Shown in pieces: positions 1 through 9,842 of a DNA stretch of 64,000 nucleotides. Numbering within the stretch: the stretch's first letter is position 1; each line of letters begins with the position of its first letter. The notes below the pieces were generated by a model that was not told where the DNA came from, ran no database searches, and saw only the letters and a list, made by a program, of their open reading frames with translations. A program made the position numbers and the translations under genes. Origin of the DNA: Thalassotalea sp. G2M2-11 (lineage in GTDB: Bacteria; Pseudomonadota; Gammaproteobacteria; Enterobacterales; Alteromonadaceae); contig NZ_JADNYL010000004.1 in the NCBI RefSeq assembly GCF_017168195.1, forward strand, positions 62,001-126,000, written 5' to 3'.

Positions 1-652
1 CTTTTAGCAATGGGTTAGGAACACCATTAGGAAAATGACCATCAGGTTCAAAGTTAATTTTGATAAATTCAAAAGGAAGGTGACTTTCTAGTGCATTAAT
101 TATTTCTCCCGCCCCACCGTTACCGGGGTTAACTACAATCTTAAGCGGCTGCAAGTTTTTTTGATTAATGAAAGAAAGCAGTTTTTCTACATATGCTTGC
201 TTCGGTGATTGCCACGTTAACGTGCCCTTTGCTCCTTGTCGAGGTGAATACTTTTGTTGCTCGATGCGGTGTTTGATGTCGTTTAAGCCGGTATCCCCAC
301 TAATGGGGACAGAGTTTTTACTGACCATTTTCATACCATTATAATTGGCAGGGTTATGACTAGCCGTTATACAGATACCCCCATCGGCATCAAAATGTGG
401 CACAGCAAAATAAATTTCTTCAGTACCACATTGTCCAATATGAATAACATCAACACCTGAATCCATCAGCCCATTGGCAAGTGCTTTAGCAATTTCTGGC
501 CCAGACAGCCTAATATCATGGCCAATTACAACCTGTTTGCATCGAAGTGATGACGCAAATGCTCGACCTATTTCATAAGCGAGTGTTGAGTTAAGCTGAT
601 CTGGCACGATGCCACGAATATCATAGGCTTTAAAGCAATCAAGTGAATACAT
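1..652 (-). CDS. manB: Phosphomannomutase/phosphoglucomutase, C-terminus cut by window edge
   Basis: Reading leftward from an ATG at 652 the frame stays open to base 1, so only the N-terminal ~217 residues are present. They begin MYSLDCFKAYDIRG and contain the phosphoserine active-site motif TASHNPANYNGMK typical of the alpha-D-phosphohexomutase family, preceded by GQCGTEEIYFA. The ATG at 652 is preferred over an in-frame ATG at 664 because GGAG lies six bases before it. The enzyme interconverts mannose-1-phosphate and mannose-6-phosphate. In this neighbourhood it would take the Man-1-P released by the GH130 phosphorylase into central metabolism. Phosphoglucomutase activity is a possible alternative within the same family. 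No LacI-type operator was seen in the 180 bases upstream, so it may be read from the upstream isomerase gene. Confidence 0.9.
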   Translation of the reverse strand, partial: MYSLDCFKAYDIRGIVPDQLNSTLAYEIGRAFASSLRCKQVVIGHDIRLSGPEIAKALANGLMDSGVDVIHIGQCGTEEIYFAVPHFDADGGICITASHNPANYNGMKMVSKNSVPISGDTGLNDIKHRIEQQKYSPRQGAKGTLTWQSPKQAYVEKLLSFINQKNLQPLKIVVNPGNGGAGEIINALESHLPFEFIKINFEPDGHFPNGVPNPLLK

Positions 653-831
653 TTGGGTCTCCATTTTAACGTGGCATTTCAGGTTATCATGAGTGATTGA
701 AGCGCCTTAGGTATGAGAATCAGTCGTTTAAAACTAGTGATCTCAGTTTGAGGCGTAAAACAATTAAACTAATTAAGTGATAGTTGGCTTGTGCAGACAT
801 TTCAAAGCTAGCTTGCAGCATTACCGACATT

Positions 832-1983
832 CTAAGAAGCATAAGCTAGTACCTTTTGGTTCTCGATAATGACCAGTCCTGCCATCATTAAATGATAAAG
901 CGTACTTGCTGGAGCACAGTGATTGATGATGGTGTTTGTTGAGTCTAGTTGATCAATATAACGGCCTTGTTTAGGCTCTCTAATAAAGTGTTTAAGTAAC
1001 CCAGTCGTTGCTTTTTCAGCATCGGCGAAGTAATCATATTCTGAGCTTCCTTTTACTCTTGCCTGTTCTAAGCTTGCCTTGAGCCATTCTGTCATTGGCC
1101 AGCAGCGTTTTTTACCCGTTGTTGAATGATTTACGATGTTGATTTCGTCCACTAATAATTCACCTGAGATATCTAGTCCAAGTTTGATTGCGTTGTGATA
1201 AAGAGTGTCACAAATTTTATCGACAGGTGCTTGTGTGTATTTTTGGTATTGCCTTAATAACCAAACCCATTCCATCATATGCCCAGGTTCAACTACTTTC
1301 CCTTTATCGCAAGGCGCGGGTTGCCAATCATCGGTAAAGTATTCAATAAGAACTCCGTTTTTATGATCGATGAATCGCGTTTCAAAAAGGCAGTACATCT
1401 CACCTGCTTTAGCAAGCCATTTACCGTTTTTAGTAAATTTATATAGTGTGAGAAAAGCTTCAAATAAGTGCATGTGAGGGTTTTGTCGACGAAAGTTGCT
1501 ACTATAATCGCCCTCACACCAACCACCAGGGTACTCTTTTAATCGAGAATCGATTTGTGTCAGTAATTCATTGGCTGCATTTAAGGCGTTTAAGTCATTG
1601 AATACGTGATAGCGCCAACCGTAGGCAAGCAATAAAAAAGCAACGTCGTAAAGGTCTTGATGGTCATTAGTAATTTGGTGGTTACAATCAAGTAAGTGAA
1701 CGTAATGGTTATTAGCTTCATTGCGGGCAAATTGATTAATGTACTGCTCAAGTCCTGCAACTAGCTTAATGCCATTGTTGATCCAACCTGCTTTATGTGC
1801 AGCGGAAAATACCAGCATTTGTCTAGCTTGCACTCGTACGCGCCTATTGGCCGTTAAATCGGGCAGACCATCAGCGTTGAATTTTTCGTAGCTAGCACCG
1901 TGCTCATCTAATCCTTGGGTGCTCCAGAACGGTATTGCTTGTTCTTTAAGCCAACTCACAAAGAAAGTTAAGTTATTAGCCAT
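832..1983 (-). CDS. AGE-family sugar isomerase (probable D-mannose isomerase)
   Basis: 383 residues, the usual length for N-acylglucosamine 2-epimerase (AGE) superfamily (alpha/alpha)6-barrel enzymes. Visible family signatures are RRVRVQARQ near residue 50, NPHMHLFEAF near 165, EPGHMMEW near 235 and a final NHCAPASTLYHL that carries catalytic-type His residues. The Arg/His pattern fits the mannose isomerase/YihS branch better than the disaccharide 2-epimerase encoded at 5927. It would convert free mannose to fructose in the cytoplasm, complementing the phosphorolytic branch. There is no signal peptide. It lies downstream of lacI on the same strand, with an operator-like palindrome at 2042-2053 in the gap. 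The exact substrate (mannose, glucose or an acylated hexosamine) cannot be fixed from sequence; the mannan context favours mannose. Confidence 0.8.
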   Translation of the reverse strand: MANNLTFFVSWLKEQAIPFWSTQGLDEHGASYEKFNADGLPDLTANRRVRVQARQMLVFSAAHKAGWINNGIKLVAGLEQYINQFARNEANNHYVHLLDCNHQITNDHQDLYDVAFLLLAYGWRYHVFNDLNALNAANELLTQIDSRLKEYPGGWCEGDYSSNFRRQNPHMHLFEAFLTLYKFTKNGKWLAKAGEMYCLFETRFIDHKNGVLIEYFTDDWQPAPCDKGKVVEPGHMMEWVWLLRQYQKYTQAPVDKICDTLYHNAIKLGLDISGELLVDEINIVNHSTTGKKRCWPMTEWLKASLEQARVKGSSEYDYFADAEKATTGLLKHFIREPKQGRYIDQLDSTNTIINHCAPASTLYHLMMAGLVIIENQKVLAYAS

Positions 1984-2041
1984 GGGCTCAGTTATCCTTA
2001 AAGTTTATTGGAGTATCACTCCAATACAGATTAAATCTTAC

Positions 2042-2053
2042 TGAACCGGTTTA
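2042..2053. promoter_or_regulatory. LacI-type operator copy TGAACCGGTTTA
   Basis: A 12-base palindrome with one mismatch to TGAACCGGTTCA, which also occurs at 3189 and 11672. It lies in the short gap between lacI and the AGE isomerase, about 60 bases before the isomerase start. LacI-family operators typically have a central CG dyad as here, so control of the isomerase (and perhaps manB) by the adjacent LacI protein is inferred. Confidence 0.65.
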
Positions 2054-2071
2054 CTTTTATTCGAAATTTTT

Positions 2072-3067
2072 TTAATTTTTAGGTATTGCGCTACTTTCAC
2101 GTATAACAAATTCATAAGGTAGCACGTAGTCTGTTACCGCAGGGTTTTTATCCGTTAATAGTTCGAATAATAACTCTGCAGATTTTTCACCTATTTTTTG
2201 AGCAGGTTGCGCAATCGTTGTCAGAGTCGGAGAGCAGTAACGAGAGACATTCATATCATCAAAACCTGTGATGGAAATGTCTTCTGGAACGTTAAATCCT
2301 TTATCTTTCAAGCCTTTCATTGCAGCGATAGCCATTTGGTCATTCATGCAAAAAATAGCAGTAGGTGGCTCAGCCATGCGCGCAAATACTTCTGTCGCAT
2401 TTAAACCTGACCAATAATTAAAATCACCTTCAACAACGATACTCGGGTCGAATTTAATTCCTGCTTTTTCCAATGCCAACTTATAACCTTTTAAACGATC
2501 TTTGGTGTGAGGATTATCCTCTAAGCCACTGATCACGCCAATTTTTTTATGGCCTAAGCCAATCAAGTAACTTACTACTTTTTGTGCGGCCTCTACGTTG
2601 TCAATTCGTACCACAGGACCAGGCGTATTTTCACAGCTACCTGCACTAACCGAGATAATATCTTTTCTGGGTAATAGTGCATCGCCAGCTTTGTAAGGTC
2701 TTAAGTTAATAATGCCATCAGCAAGTTTAGTTTCTACCATAGCAACGAACTCTTTTTCTCGCTCTATAGAGTCCTTGGTGTCACCAAGCAGTACGCTAAA
2801 CCCCTCTTTTTGGGCAACCGTCTCAATTCCTGAAATAACTCTAGCAAAGAATAAGTTCGCTATATCTGGTACTAAAACAACAATGGTATTAGATGTTTTA
2901 CTACGAAATTTTTGTGACAGCATATTCGGTTTATAATTTAGCTTTTTTATCGCGGCTTCAACTTTAGCTAGGTTTTTTGGTGATACTTTATCTGGCGTAC
3001 TTAACGCTTTAGAAATAGTACCGGTACTTAAACCTGCTTCTTTTGCAACATCACGAATCGTAGCCAT
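2072..3067 (-). CDS. LacI-family transcriptional regulator of the mannan locus
   Basis: 331 residues. The N-terminal HTH reads MATIRDVAKEAGLSTGTISK followed by the hinge-helix region YKPNMLSQKFRSKTSNTI, then a periplasmic-binding-like effector domain (VVLVPDIANLFFARVISG onward, ITGFDDMNVSRY near 270). These are the classic LacI/GalR features. The start is supported by AAGGGA seven bases upstream. The protein should be a cytoplasmic dimer that releases DNA on binding a sugar, likely a manno-oligosaccharide or metabolite of it. It is divergent from the symporter gene and sits beside the isomerase. Exact palindromes TGAACCGGTTCA occur between it and the symporter and upstream of the GH26 gene, which gives a plausible regulon confined to this locus. 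The effector is unknown. Confidence 0.92.
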   Translation of the reverse strand: MATIRDVAKEAGLSTGTISKALSTPDKVSPKNLAKVEAAIKKLNYKPNMLSQKFRSKTSNTIVVLVPDIANLFFARVISGIETVAQKEGFSVLLGDTKDSIEREKEFVAMVETKLADGIINLRPYKAGDALLPRKDIISVSAGSCENTPGPVVRIDNVEAAQKVVSYLIGLGHKKIGVISGLEDNPHTKDRLKGYKLALEKAGIKFDPSIVVEGDFNYWSGLNATEVFARMAEPPTAIFCMNDQMAIAAMKGLKDKGFNVPEDISITGFDDMNVSRYCSPTLTTIAQPAQKIGEKSAELLFELLTDKNPAVTDYVLPYEFVIRESSAIPKN

Positions 3068-3188
3068 TTATTTTTCCCTTAGCTATTACAATAATTACCT
3101 GATATATGAATCATATTGATACTATTTTCACAGGAATTTTCAGATAACACTAGCAATATTTATTTTTTAGCGTTATCTTGAATAAAAG

Positions 3189-3200
3189 TGAACCGGTTCA
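3189..3200. promoter_or_regulatory. LacI-type operator TGAACCGGTTCA (perfect palindrome)
   Basis: Perfect 12-base palindrome in the divergent lacI/symporter intergenic region, about 80 bases before the symporter and 120 before lacI. The identical 12-mer recurs at 11672. Positioned to control both directions, including autoregulation of lacI. Confidence 0.75.
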
Positions 3201-3270
3201 TTTTGGTTCGAAAATAGATTAACATAAAAAAAATAAATTGCCACAATCAATGTAACTGAATTTTAAATGA

Positions 3271-4698
3271 GTGTCGGGTATGACAAACACAAAGATAACA
3301 ACAACGACGAATAGACCTGATTTTAAAGAAAAAGTGGGTTATGGCTTAGGAGACTTCGCCTCTTCCATGTACTGGAAAATATTTTCCGTGTATCTAATGG
3401 TTTTCTATACCGATGTATTCGGTATTAGCGCTGCTGCGGTAGGCACCATGTTTTTGGTCACGCGTATTTGGGACACAGTGAATGATCCTATTATGGGAGT
3501 GTTATCCGACAGAGCTGAGTCAAGGTGGGGGAAATTCCGTCCGTTTCTACTTTTTGGCGCGATACCGTTTGCTGTGATTGGAGTGATCACCTTTATTACC
3601 CCCGATCTTTCAACAACGGGTAAATTGGTTTATGCCTATGTAACTTACACTTTAATGATGATGGCTTACACTTCGGTGAATGTACCCTATGCGTCATTAT
3701 TAGGTGTGATATCGCCATATTCAGAGGATAGAACCTCATTGGCTTCCTACCGCATGGTATTTGCTTTTGCGGGCAGTATTTTTGCTTTTTTACTGATAGA
3801 TCCTTTGATCGGATTTTTTAGTAATTTGGCGGGAGATAGCCCTGATTTACAGCAAGGCTGGACTTATACCATGGTTGTTTACGGCATAATTGCGGCGACC
3901 TTGTTTTATTTTACATTTTTGTTAACTCGCGAACGTATTTCACCACCTAAAGAGCAAAGTAAGTCGATTAAGCAAGACTTTACCAATCTTTTACATAATA
4001 AACCTTGGTTTATCTTATTAGGTGCTGCGCTATCTACATTGATATTTAATAGTATGCGTGATGGCTCTGCGGTTTATTATTTTAAATATTATTTTGAAAT
4101 ACAGTCGTTTGACTTTTTAGGGGTGAGCTTAGGAATTACCACGACTTATCTTGTGGTTGGGCAGGCGGCAAATATTGTTGGCGTAGTGTTAGCAAAACCT
4201 ATCTCATCTGTAATAGGTAAAAAGCAAACCTTTATGTATGCCATGTTCTTAGCGGCTATTTTTAGTTGTGGACTGTATTTTATAAGTGAGCAGCAGTTCC
4301 TGATCATATTGGCGCTACAAGTTATTGTCAGTATGTGTGCCGGCATTATTTTTCCATTGCTATGGTCGATGTACGCAGATATTGCTGATTACTCAGAACA
4401 CACCACAGGAAGACGAGCGACAGGGCTTATTTTTTCATCATCTTCATTCTCACAAAAAATGGGCTGGACACTTGGCGGTGCTATTACCGGTTGGTCTTTA
4501 GCGCTATTCGGTTATGAAGCGAATGTTGAGCAAAGTGAGCAAGCTAAAGAAGGTTTGAGGTTAATGATCAGCTTCTTACCTGCTATTGGCGCGTTAATTT
4601 CAGGTCTTTTTATTATTTTCTACAAGCTAACGGATGACGTTGTTTTTGATATAAACAAGCAGCTAAATGTGAAGCGAGCTACCAATACGCCATCTTAA
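3271..4698 (+). CDS. GPH-type (MFS) sugar:cation symporter
   Basis: 475 residues with about 12 hydrophobic segments. The N-terminal KVGYGLGDFASSMYWKI and the loop motif DPIMGVLSDRAESRWGKFRP are hallmarks of the glycoside-pentoside-hexuronide:cation symporter family (MelB/XylP type). It would carry a small mannan breakdown product such as beta-1,4-mannobiose across the inner membrane using a Na+ or H+ gradient. The listed start is GTG at 3271; an in-frame ATG at 3280 is equally possible, and neither has a clear ribosome-binding site. It is the first gene of a plus-strand run with the GH130 phosphorylase and the 2-epimerase, consistent with disaccharide import followed by cytoplasmic phosphorolysis. 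An operator lies about 80 bases upstream. Substrate is inferred from neighbours. Confidence 0.9.
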   Translation: MSGMTNTKITTTTNRPDFKEKVGYGLGDFASSMYWKIFSVYLMVFYTDVFGISAAAVGTMFLVTRIWDTVNDPIMGVLSDRAESRWGKFRPFLLFGAIPFAVIGVITFITPDLSTTGKLVYAYVTYTLMMMAYTSVNVPYASLLGVISPYSEDRTSLASYRMVFAFAGSIFAFLLIDPLIGFFSNLAGDSPDLQQGWTYTMVVYGIIAATLFYFTFLLTRERISPPKEQSKSIKQDFTNLLHNKPWFILLGAALSTLIFNSMRDGSAVYYFKYYFEIQSFDFLGVSLGITTTYLVVGQAANIVGVVLAKPISSVIGKKQTFMYAMFLAAIFSCGLYFISEQQFLIILALQVIVSMCAGIIFPLLWSMYADIADYSEHTTGRRATGLIFSSSSFSQKMGWTLGGAITGWSLALFGYEANVEQSEQAKEGLRLMISFLPAIGALISGLFIIFYKLTDDVVFDINKQLNVKRATNTPS

Positions 4699-4736
4699 TT
4701 ATTAAGTAATTATATATAAATTTCTAAGAGGAACTC

Positions 4737-5903
4737 ATGAGTAATTTTAATGACAGGTTAAGTGCACTAAAACATGCACAAACTACGTTACTCGGGAAAA
4801 AAAATACCCCAATAGGAACTACTAATGGGATTTATCAGCGTTACACAAATCCAATTATCACACGAGAACATGTTCCTTTAAATTGGCGTTATGACTTTAA
4901 TAAATCCAATAATCCATTTTGCATGGAGCGCATAGGTGTTAATGCAACTTTGAATTCTGGTGCGATCAAGTTCAATGATAAATATGTCATCGTGGTTCGT
5001 GTTGAAGGGGTAGATCGTAAATCATATTTTGCGGTTGCAGAAAGTGATAATGGTATTGATAACTTTAAGTTTTGGGACAAGCCGATCACTATGCCTGAAA
5101 CCGACAGACCCGATACAAATATCTATGATATGCGTTTAACTCGACATCAAGACGGCTATATCTATGGTTTATTTTGTACAGAAAGAAAGGATGAATCTCA
5201 ACCTGATAACACCAGTGCAGCTGAAGCACAGTGTGGAATTGCTCGGACGAAAGATTTAATTAATTGGGAGCGTCTGCCTGATTTGATCACTTATTCGGGA
5301 CAACAACGAAATGTTGTCTTACACCCAGAATTTATTGAAGGAAAATATGCTTTATATACCCGTCCACAAGATGGTTTTATTAGTGTTGGCGGCGGAGGTG
5401 GTATTGGTTTTGGCTATTGTGAATCTATGGAATATCCAGAGATAAAAGAAGAAACCATTATTGATGAGAAGGTCTATCACACCATTACTGAAATTAAGAA
5501 TGGGCAAGGCCCTGCTCCGATTAAAACTAATAAAGGTTGGTTGCATTTAGCACATGGTGTCCGTAACACCGCAGCAGGTTTGCGTTATGTTTTATATACC
5601 TTTCTCACCGATCTTAATAAGCCTTGGATGATCACCCATAAACCTGCTGGTCACTTGATTGCGCCAGAAGGAGCAGAACGTGTTGGTGATGTTTCAAATG
5701 TTGTGTTTAGTAATGGTTGGATAGCCGATGACAACGGTGATCTATTCATTTATTACGCGTCATCTGATACCCGTATGCATGTTGCAACAACGACTGTTGA
5801 ACGATTGATTGATCACTGTATTCACTCGCCTGAAGACGGATTACGTTCAGCTACATCAGTGATGGCAATTAATCAGTTAATTGAAAGTAATGCTTCGCAA
5901 TAA
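4737..5903 (+). CDS. GH130 4-O-beta-D-mannosyl-D-glucose phosphorylase
   Basis: 388 residues without a signal peptide, matching the ~390 residues of GH130 subfamily 1 enzymes. Characteristic stretches are RVEGVDRKSYFAVAES and NIYDMRLT, in which Asp131 aligns with the general acid of the Bacteroides mannosylglucose phosphorylase; GPAPIKTNKGWLHLAHGV and APEGAERVGDVSNVVFSNGW follow. The enzyme cleaves mannosyl-beta-1,4-glucose with phosphate to Man-1-P and glucose in the cytoplasm. The gene lies directly upstream of the 2-epimerase that would supply mannosylglucose, and near a phosphomannomutase that would use Man-1-P. GAGG stands shortly before the ATG. A mannooligosaccharide phosphorylase specificity is less likely given the epimerase partner, but not excluded. 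Confidence 0.9.
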   Translation: MSNFNDRLSALKHAQTTLLGKKNTPIGTTNGIYQRYTNPIITREHVPLNWRYDFNKSNNPFCMERIGVNATLNSGAIKFNDKYVIVVRVEGVDRKSYFAVAESDNGIDNFKFWDKPITMPETDRPDTNIYDMRLTRHQDGYIYGLFCTERKDESQPDNTSAAEAQCGIARTKDLINWERLPDLITYSGQQRNVVLHPEFIEGKYALYTRPQDGFISVGGGGGIGFGYCESMEYPEIKEETIIDEKVYHTITEIKNGQGPAPIKTNKGWLHLAHGVRNTAAGLRYVLYTFLTDLNKPWMITHKPAGHLIAPEGAERVGDVSNVVFSNGWIADDNGDLFIYYASSDTRMHVATTTVERLIDHCIHSPEDGLRSATSVMAINQLIESNASQ

Positions 5904-5926
5904 ATTAAACGGATATTGAATTAACT

Positions 5927-7147
5927 ATGAAAGCAACAGTTTTTAGCTATCAATCGGTTCGCGAAGAGCTTGATAACATCGCCAATTGGTGGATGGACAA
6001 TACATTAGATCGTCAGCATGGTGGCTTTATTGGCGAGATGGATCATCTCGGAAACATTGTCAAAGGCGCTAATAAAGGGATTATTTTAAATAGTCGTATT
6101 CTATGGTTTTTCAGTGAACTAGCTATTTTTTCAGGACAAGAAGACCACAAAAAAGTGGCTGAACGAGCTTTTGAATATTTTATGACATATTTTGATGACC
6201 GAGTTTATGGTGGCGCTTTATGGGAGCTCTCTGCTGAGGGGGAGTTTGTTCATGGTAAAAAACAAACTTATGCGCAGTGCTTTTCTATTTACGCCTTGTC
6301 TGCCTATTACAAACTTACTCAATCTGTAAAAGCATTAGTGAAAGCGAATGAGTATTTTGAACTGATAGAAAAACATGCTCGAGATCGTGTTAACGGTGGC
6401 TATGTCGAAGCCAGTACTCGTGACTGGCTGAGCATAGAAGATTTCAGGTTAAGTGAAAAAGATCTCAATGTTCCTAAGTCAATGAATACTCATCTTCATG
6501 TGCTTGAAGCCTATGCTTCTTTTTATCAGATCAATCCCACAGAAAAGACAGAAGAAGCATTACGCCATGTTATTGAGATTTTTGTTGAAAATATTGTTGA
6601 TCAACAAAGTGGTCATCAAAAATTGTTTTTTGATATGACATGGAAAGATAAATCGTCTGCTTTTTCTTATGGCCATGATATTGAAGCCAGTTGGTTGTTG
6701 TGGGAAGCTGTCGAATTACTTGGAGACGAAGCGGTAAAAATCACGGTCAAGCCGATAGTATTACAACTTGCTTCAGCTTGTTTAGCCGAAGCGATTGGTG
6801 ATCAAGGGCAAGTGTGTGATGAGTTTGATTTTACAACTCAACGTCGTCATCAAAGTAGCGAGTGGTGGGTACAAGCAGAAGCATTAGTGGGTTTTATGAA
6901 TGCATATTACCTTACAGCAAACACTCAGTATTTAGATGTCTGTAAGCCTATTTGGCAATTCATTAATCACTATCACCTTGATAAAGAAAACGGTGAGTGG
7001 CATTGGCTATCAAGCAATGATACCTCTAGTTTGTCGTCAGGATATAAAGTCGGTTTTTGGAAGGCGCCTTATCATAACGGACGAGCCATGATGGAACTGT
7101 GTCGATTATTTAAAATTATTGAAGCTAAGGGGGGGGCATGCGCTTAG
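5927..7147 (+). CDS. Cellobiose/mannobiose 2-epimerase (AGE superfamily)
   Basis: 406 residues, typical for cellobiose 2-epimerases. Visible motifs are NWWMDNTLDRQHGGFIGEMD, GANKGIILNSRILWFFSEL, CFSIYALSAYYK, MNTHLHVLEAY, FSYGHDIEASWLLWEA and SSEWWVQAEALVGF; these hold the conserved His residues of the (alpha/alpha)6 barrel. The enzyme would convert beta-1,4-mannobiose to mannosyl-glucose, the substrate of the GH130 phosphorylase encoded just upstream. There is no export signal. Its 3' end overlaps the next ORF by ten bases and carries a run of eight G just before the stop, part of the translation initiation region of the GH5 gene. Cellobiose is an alternative substrate, but this set of neighbours points to mannobiose. 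Confidence 0.9.
   Translation: MKATVFSYQSVREELDNIANWWMDNTLDRQHGGFIGEMDHLGNIVKGANKGIILNSRILWFFSELAIFSGQEDHKKVAERAFEYFMTYFDDRVYGGALWELSAEGEFVHGKKQTYAQCFSIYALSAYYKLTQSVKALVKANEYFELIEKHARDRVNGGYVEASTRDWLSIEDFRLSEKDLNVPKSMNTHLHVLEAYASFYQINPTEKTEEALRHVIEIFVENIVDQQSGHQKLFFDMTWKDKSSAFSYGHDIEASWLLWEAVELLGDEAVKITVKPIVLQLASACLAEAIGDQGQVCDEFDFTTQRRHQSSEWWVQAEALVGFMNAYYLTANTQYLDVCKPIWQFINHYHLDKENGEWHWLSSNDTSSLSSGYKVGFWKAPYHNGRAMMELCRLFKIIEAKGGACA
7129..7136 (+). repeat. G8 homopolymer at gene junction
   Basis: Eight consecutive G in the last codons of the 2-epimerase and one base before the ATG of the double GH5 gene. TAAGG at its left end is a reasonable Shine-Dalgarno seven bases from the ATG. Length changes would shift the epimerase C-terminus and alter initiation spacing. 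Confidence 0.6.
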
Positions 7148-9837
7148 TATTATTTTTATTATTACTATGCTCGAATCAAACAGTTGCTAGTAGCTTTGAG
7201 CACTTTATTACCCGAGATGGCAGTCAGCTTAAAGATGGTGATAAAACGTTTCGATTTGTAGGGTTAAATGCGCCTGAGCTTCATCGAATAGAAGATGACA
7301 TTAAAGGTGTGTGTGCCAATGATCGCAGAGGCTGGGGGCAACACTTTAAGTGGCCTACTTCTGACGAACAGGAAAATTGGGTAAAGTCGCTAGTAAGAAC
7401 GGGTCATAAAGCTACGCGCATTTATGTGTTGTCAGTTGAGCATGAAGATGATGCCAAGTGTGGTAGAGAAACACATATTTTAAAGCCTGATTTGCCAAAT
7501 GGTATGCCGCTGCTAAATGAAAAAGCCATGGTAGTTTTTGATCAGCTTATTGCTCATGCTGATAAGTATGGCCTGCGCTTAATTGTACCCTTTATCGATC
7601 ACTGGGAGTGGTGGGGTGGAAGAAAACAGCTCGCAGCCTTTTACGATGAAACGGAAGATGACTTTTATCGTACAAATTCAAAAACCTATGCTGCCTATTT
7701 ACATATTATTGAGCAGGTTATCAGTCGTAAGAACACTATCACCGGACGATATTATTACCAAGAAAAGTCGGTCATGGCATGGGAAACTGGTAATGAACTC
7801 AAATTAAGTACACCAGCATTTGTTGCTGAAACGGCGAAACATATTAAGTCGTTAGCGCCAAATCAGCTCGTCGTAGATGGTAATTATCTGTCAATTTTAC
7901 CCAGTTCACTCACTGATCCTAATGTCGACATCATTAGTAATCATTTTTATACCGTCAATGGTAATAATAACCCCGAAACAGTCAAAGAAAACTTAGCGGC
8001 TATTGATGGTAACAAAGTGTATTTGGTGGGGGAGTTTGGTTTAAAGCCGATAGAGGGTTTAACTGAAATCATGGATACGGTGCGTAGTTTTGAACATCAA
8101 GGGCATCAGGCTGCTGGCGCAATGATTTGGGGTTTTAGGGGACGACGTCATAATGGTGGCTTTTATTGGCATCCTGAAAGTGGTGGTGCTTATTACAGTT
8201 ATCACTTACCTGGATTTAAAGAAGGAGATTTTAACCAGGAAAGACACGTCACTAAATTACTTCGCGATGTACAGGCGAAAATGGATGGTTATTCATCAAC
8301 GCCAAAATTACCCGTACCAGAAGCCCCTATTTTGCGAAATGTTACCCCAGATTTGAAATTAGCATGGCTCGGAGCCCCTGTTGGAGAAAGCTATATCATT
8401 GAGCGAAAAGTCGGTAAGGCGCAATGGCAAGTTATCGCTAGTAACGTCTCTGATGGCAAAAACCGGTTTAACCCCGATGTTGATGTGCTCTATCAAGACA
8501 CACAAATGTTGAATAAGTCTGGACAGGTTAGCTATCGCATCATTGCCGTGAATGAATCTGGAAAGTCCTTACCAAGTAATGTGGTATCAACAACGATAGG
8601 TCAGCCTAATGCCTTTATTCAGGTGAAGAATGGGCAGTTTGTTAAGCGTGGTAAACCTTACTATTTTGTTGGTACTAATTATTGGTATGGGCCATTATTA
8701 GGAGCGCCCAATGGTGATCGTCAACGCCTGATAAAAGAGCTGGATAATTTACAGGCTCATGGCATAAATAACCTGCGTATTCTTGTTGGTGGTGACGGTG
8801 GAAATACGGATTCATCAATTAAGCCGGCTTTACAAATAAAACCGGGTATCTATAACCAAGACTTATTGCTAGGTTTAGATTTTCTGCTTGCTGAAATGGC
8901 AAAGCGCAATATGGAAGCGGTACTTTACCTCAATAATAACTGGATTTGGTCTGGGGGGATGTCACAGTATCTTGCCTGGCATGGCTTTGGTGATATTCCT
9001 AATCCCTTTTCAGCTCAATACGACTGGCCTGATTATATGAGTTATACCGAGCAGTTTCATCGCTGTTTGGCATGTAAAAACAGTTATTATCGCCATGTAA
9101 AATTTATTATTGAACGAGAGAACTCCATCACTGGTGTACCTTATAATCAAGATCCAACGATAATGAGCTGGCAGTTAGCAAATGAACCTCGAGTGTTTTC
9201 TTTAGATAACTTTAATATGTTTAAGTTATGGGTTGATGAGTCGGTTAATTTAATCCATTCGCTAGCGCCAAATCAGCTTATTTCGACGGGGAGCGAAGGC
9301 ATAGCGGGCAGCACAAATAACCTGAGGATTTATCAAGTAAACCACCATAACACTAATATTGACTACCTAACGATGCATATGTGGCCAAAAAACTGGTCTT
9401 GGTACAATAAAGATGATGAGGCGGCTTCGTTGCGCATAGCGATCGATAAAGCAAATCAGTATATGGGCGAGCATATCGCTGTAGCTAAAGAGATGAATAG
9501 GCCGATAGTGATGTCAGAGTTTGGTTTTCCTCGCAATAATGAAAGTTTATCACCAAATGCTAGTACTGATTACCGAGATAAGTTTTATCAAGCGATGTTT
9601 GAAAACATCACTCAAAGTTACCAGCAACAAGGAGTGCTAGCGGGCTTTAATTTTTGGGCTTATGGTGGATATGGACAGGCAAATCCAGATAACAACTACC
9701 AGTGGCAGCAAGGTGATGACTTTTTAGGAGATCCGGCTCAAGAGCCACAAGGTTTAAATACCGTTTTTGCCAGTGATGCGTCAACGTTATCGATTATCAA
9801 ACAAGTGAATCAAGTGTTAAACCCAATCATAAAGTAA
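7138..9837 (+). CDS. Secreted tandem GH5 beta-mannanase (two catalytic domains)
   Basis: 899 residues with an N-terminal signal peptide ([19 protein letters not shown]). Two GH5-type catalytic domains are visible. The first spans about residues 25-390, with acid/base Glu220 in WETGNELKL and nucleophile Glu299 in VGEFGL. A fibronectin-III-like linker follows at about 395-480. The second spans about 490-899, with Glu683 in WQLANEPRV and Glu794 in MSEFGFPR. The second domain, with [19 protein letters not shown], resembles GH5 subfamily 7 endo-mannanases; the first is more divergent and its specificity is open. Both catalytic pairs are intact, so both domains may work. It would act in the periplasm or outside the cell on manno-oligosaccharides. 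The start overlaps the preceding epimerase gene, suggesting translational coupling. Confidence 0.85.
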   Translation: MRLVLFLLLLCSNQTVASSFEHFITRDGSQLKDGDKTFRFVGLNAPELHRIEDDIKGVCANDRRGWGQHFKWPTSDEQENWVKSLVRTGHKATRIYVLSVEHEDDAKCGRETHILKPDLPNGMPLLNEKAMVVFDQLIAHADKYGLRLIVPFIDHWEWWGGRKQLAAFYDETEDDFYRTNSKTYAAYLHIIEQVISRKNTITGRYYYQEKSVMAWETGNELKLSTPAFVAETAKHIKSLAPNQLVVDGNYLSILPSSLTDPNVDIISNHFYTVNGNNNPETVKENLAAIDGNKVYLVGEFGLKPIEGLTEIMDTVRSFEHQGHQAAGAMIWGFRGRRHNGGFYWHPESGGAYYSYHLPGFKEGDFNQERHVTKLLRDVQAKMDGYSSTPKLPVPEAPILRNVTPDLKLAWLGAPVGESYIIERKVGKAQWQVIASNVSDGKNRFNPDVDVLYQDTQMLNKSGQVSYRIIAVNESGKSLPSNVVSTTIGQPNAFIQVKNGQFVKRGKPYYFVGTNYWYGPLLGAPNGDRQRLIKELDNLQAHGINNLRILVGGDGGNTDSSIKPALQIKPGIYNQDLLLGLDFLLAEMAKRNMEAVLYLNNNWIWSGGMSQYLAWHGFGDIPNPFSAQYDWPDYMSYTEQFHRCLACKNSYYRHVKFIIERENSITGVPYNQDPTIMSWQLANEPRVFSLDNFNMFKLWVDESVNLIHSLAPNQLISTGSEGIAGSTNNLRIYQVNHHNTNIDYLTMHMWPKNWSWYNKDDEAASLRIAIDKANQYMGEHIAVAKEMNRPIVMSEFGFPRNNESLSPNASTDYRDKFYQAMFENITQSYQQQGVLAGFNFWAYGGYGQANPDNNYQWQQGDDFLGDPAQEPQGLNTVFASDASTLSIIKQVNQVLNPIIK

Positions 9838-9842
9838 GAAAT

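Noticed and set aside
8462-8470. AACCGGTTTA-like sequence resembling the LacI operator
   Set aside because: It lies inside the GH5 coding sequence, far from any start, and matches only the core; chance occurrence is likely.
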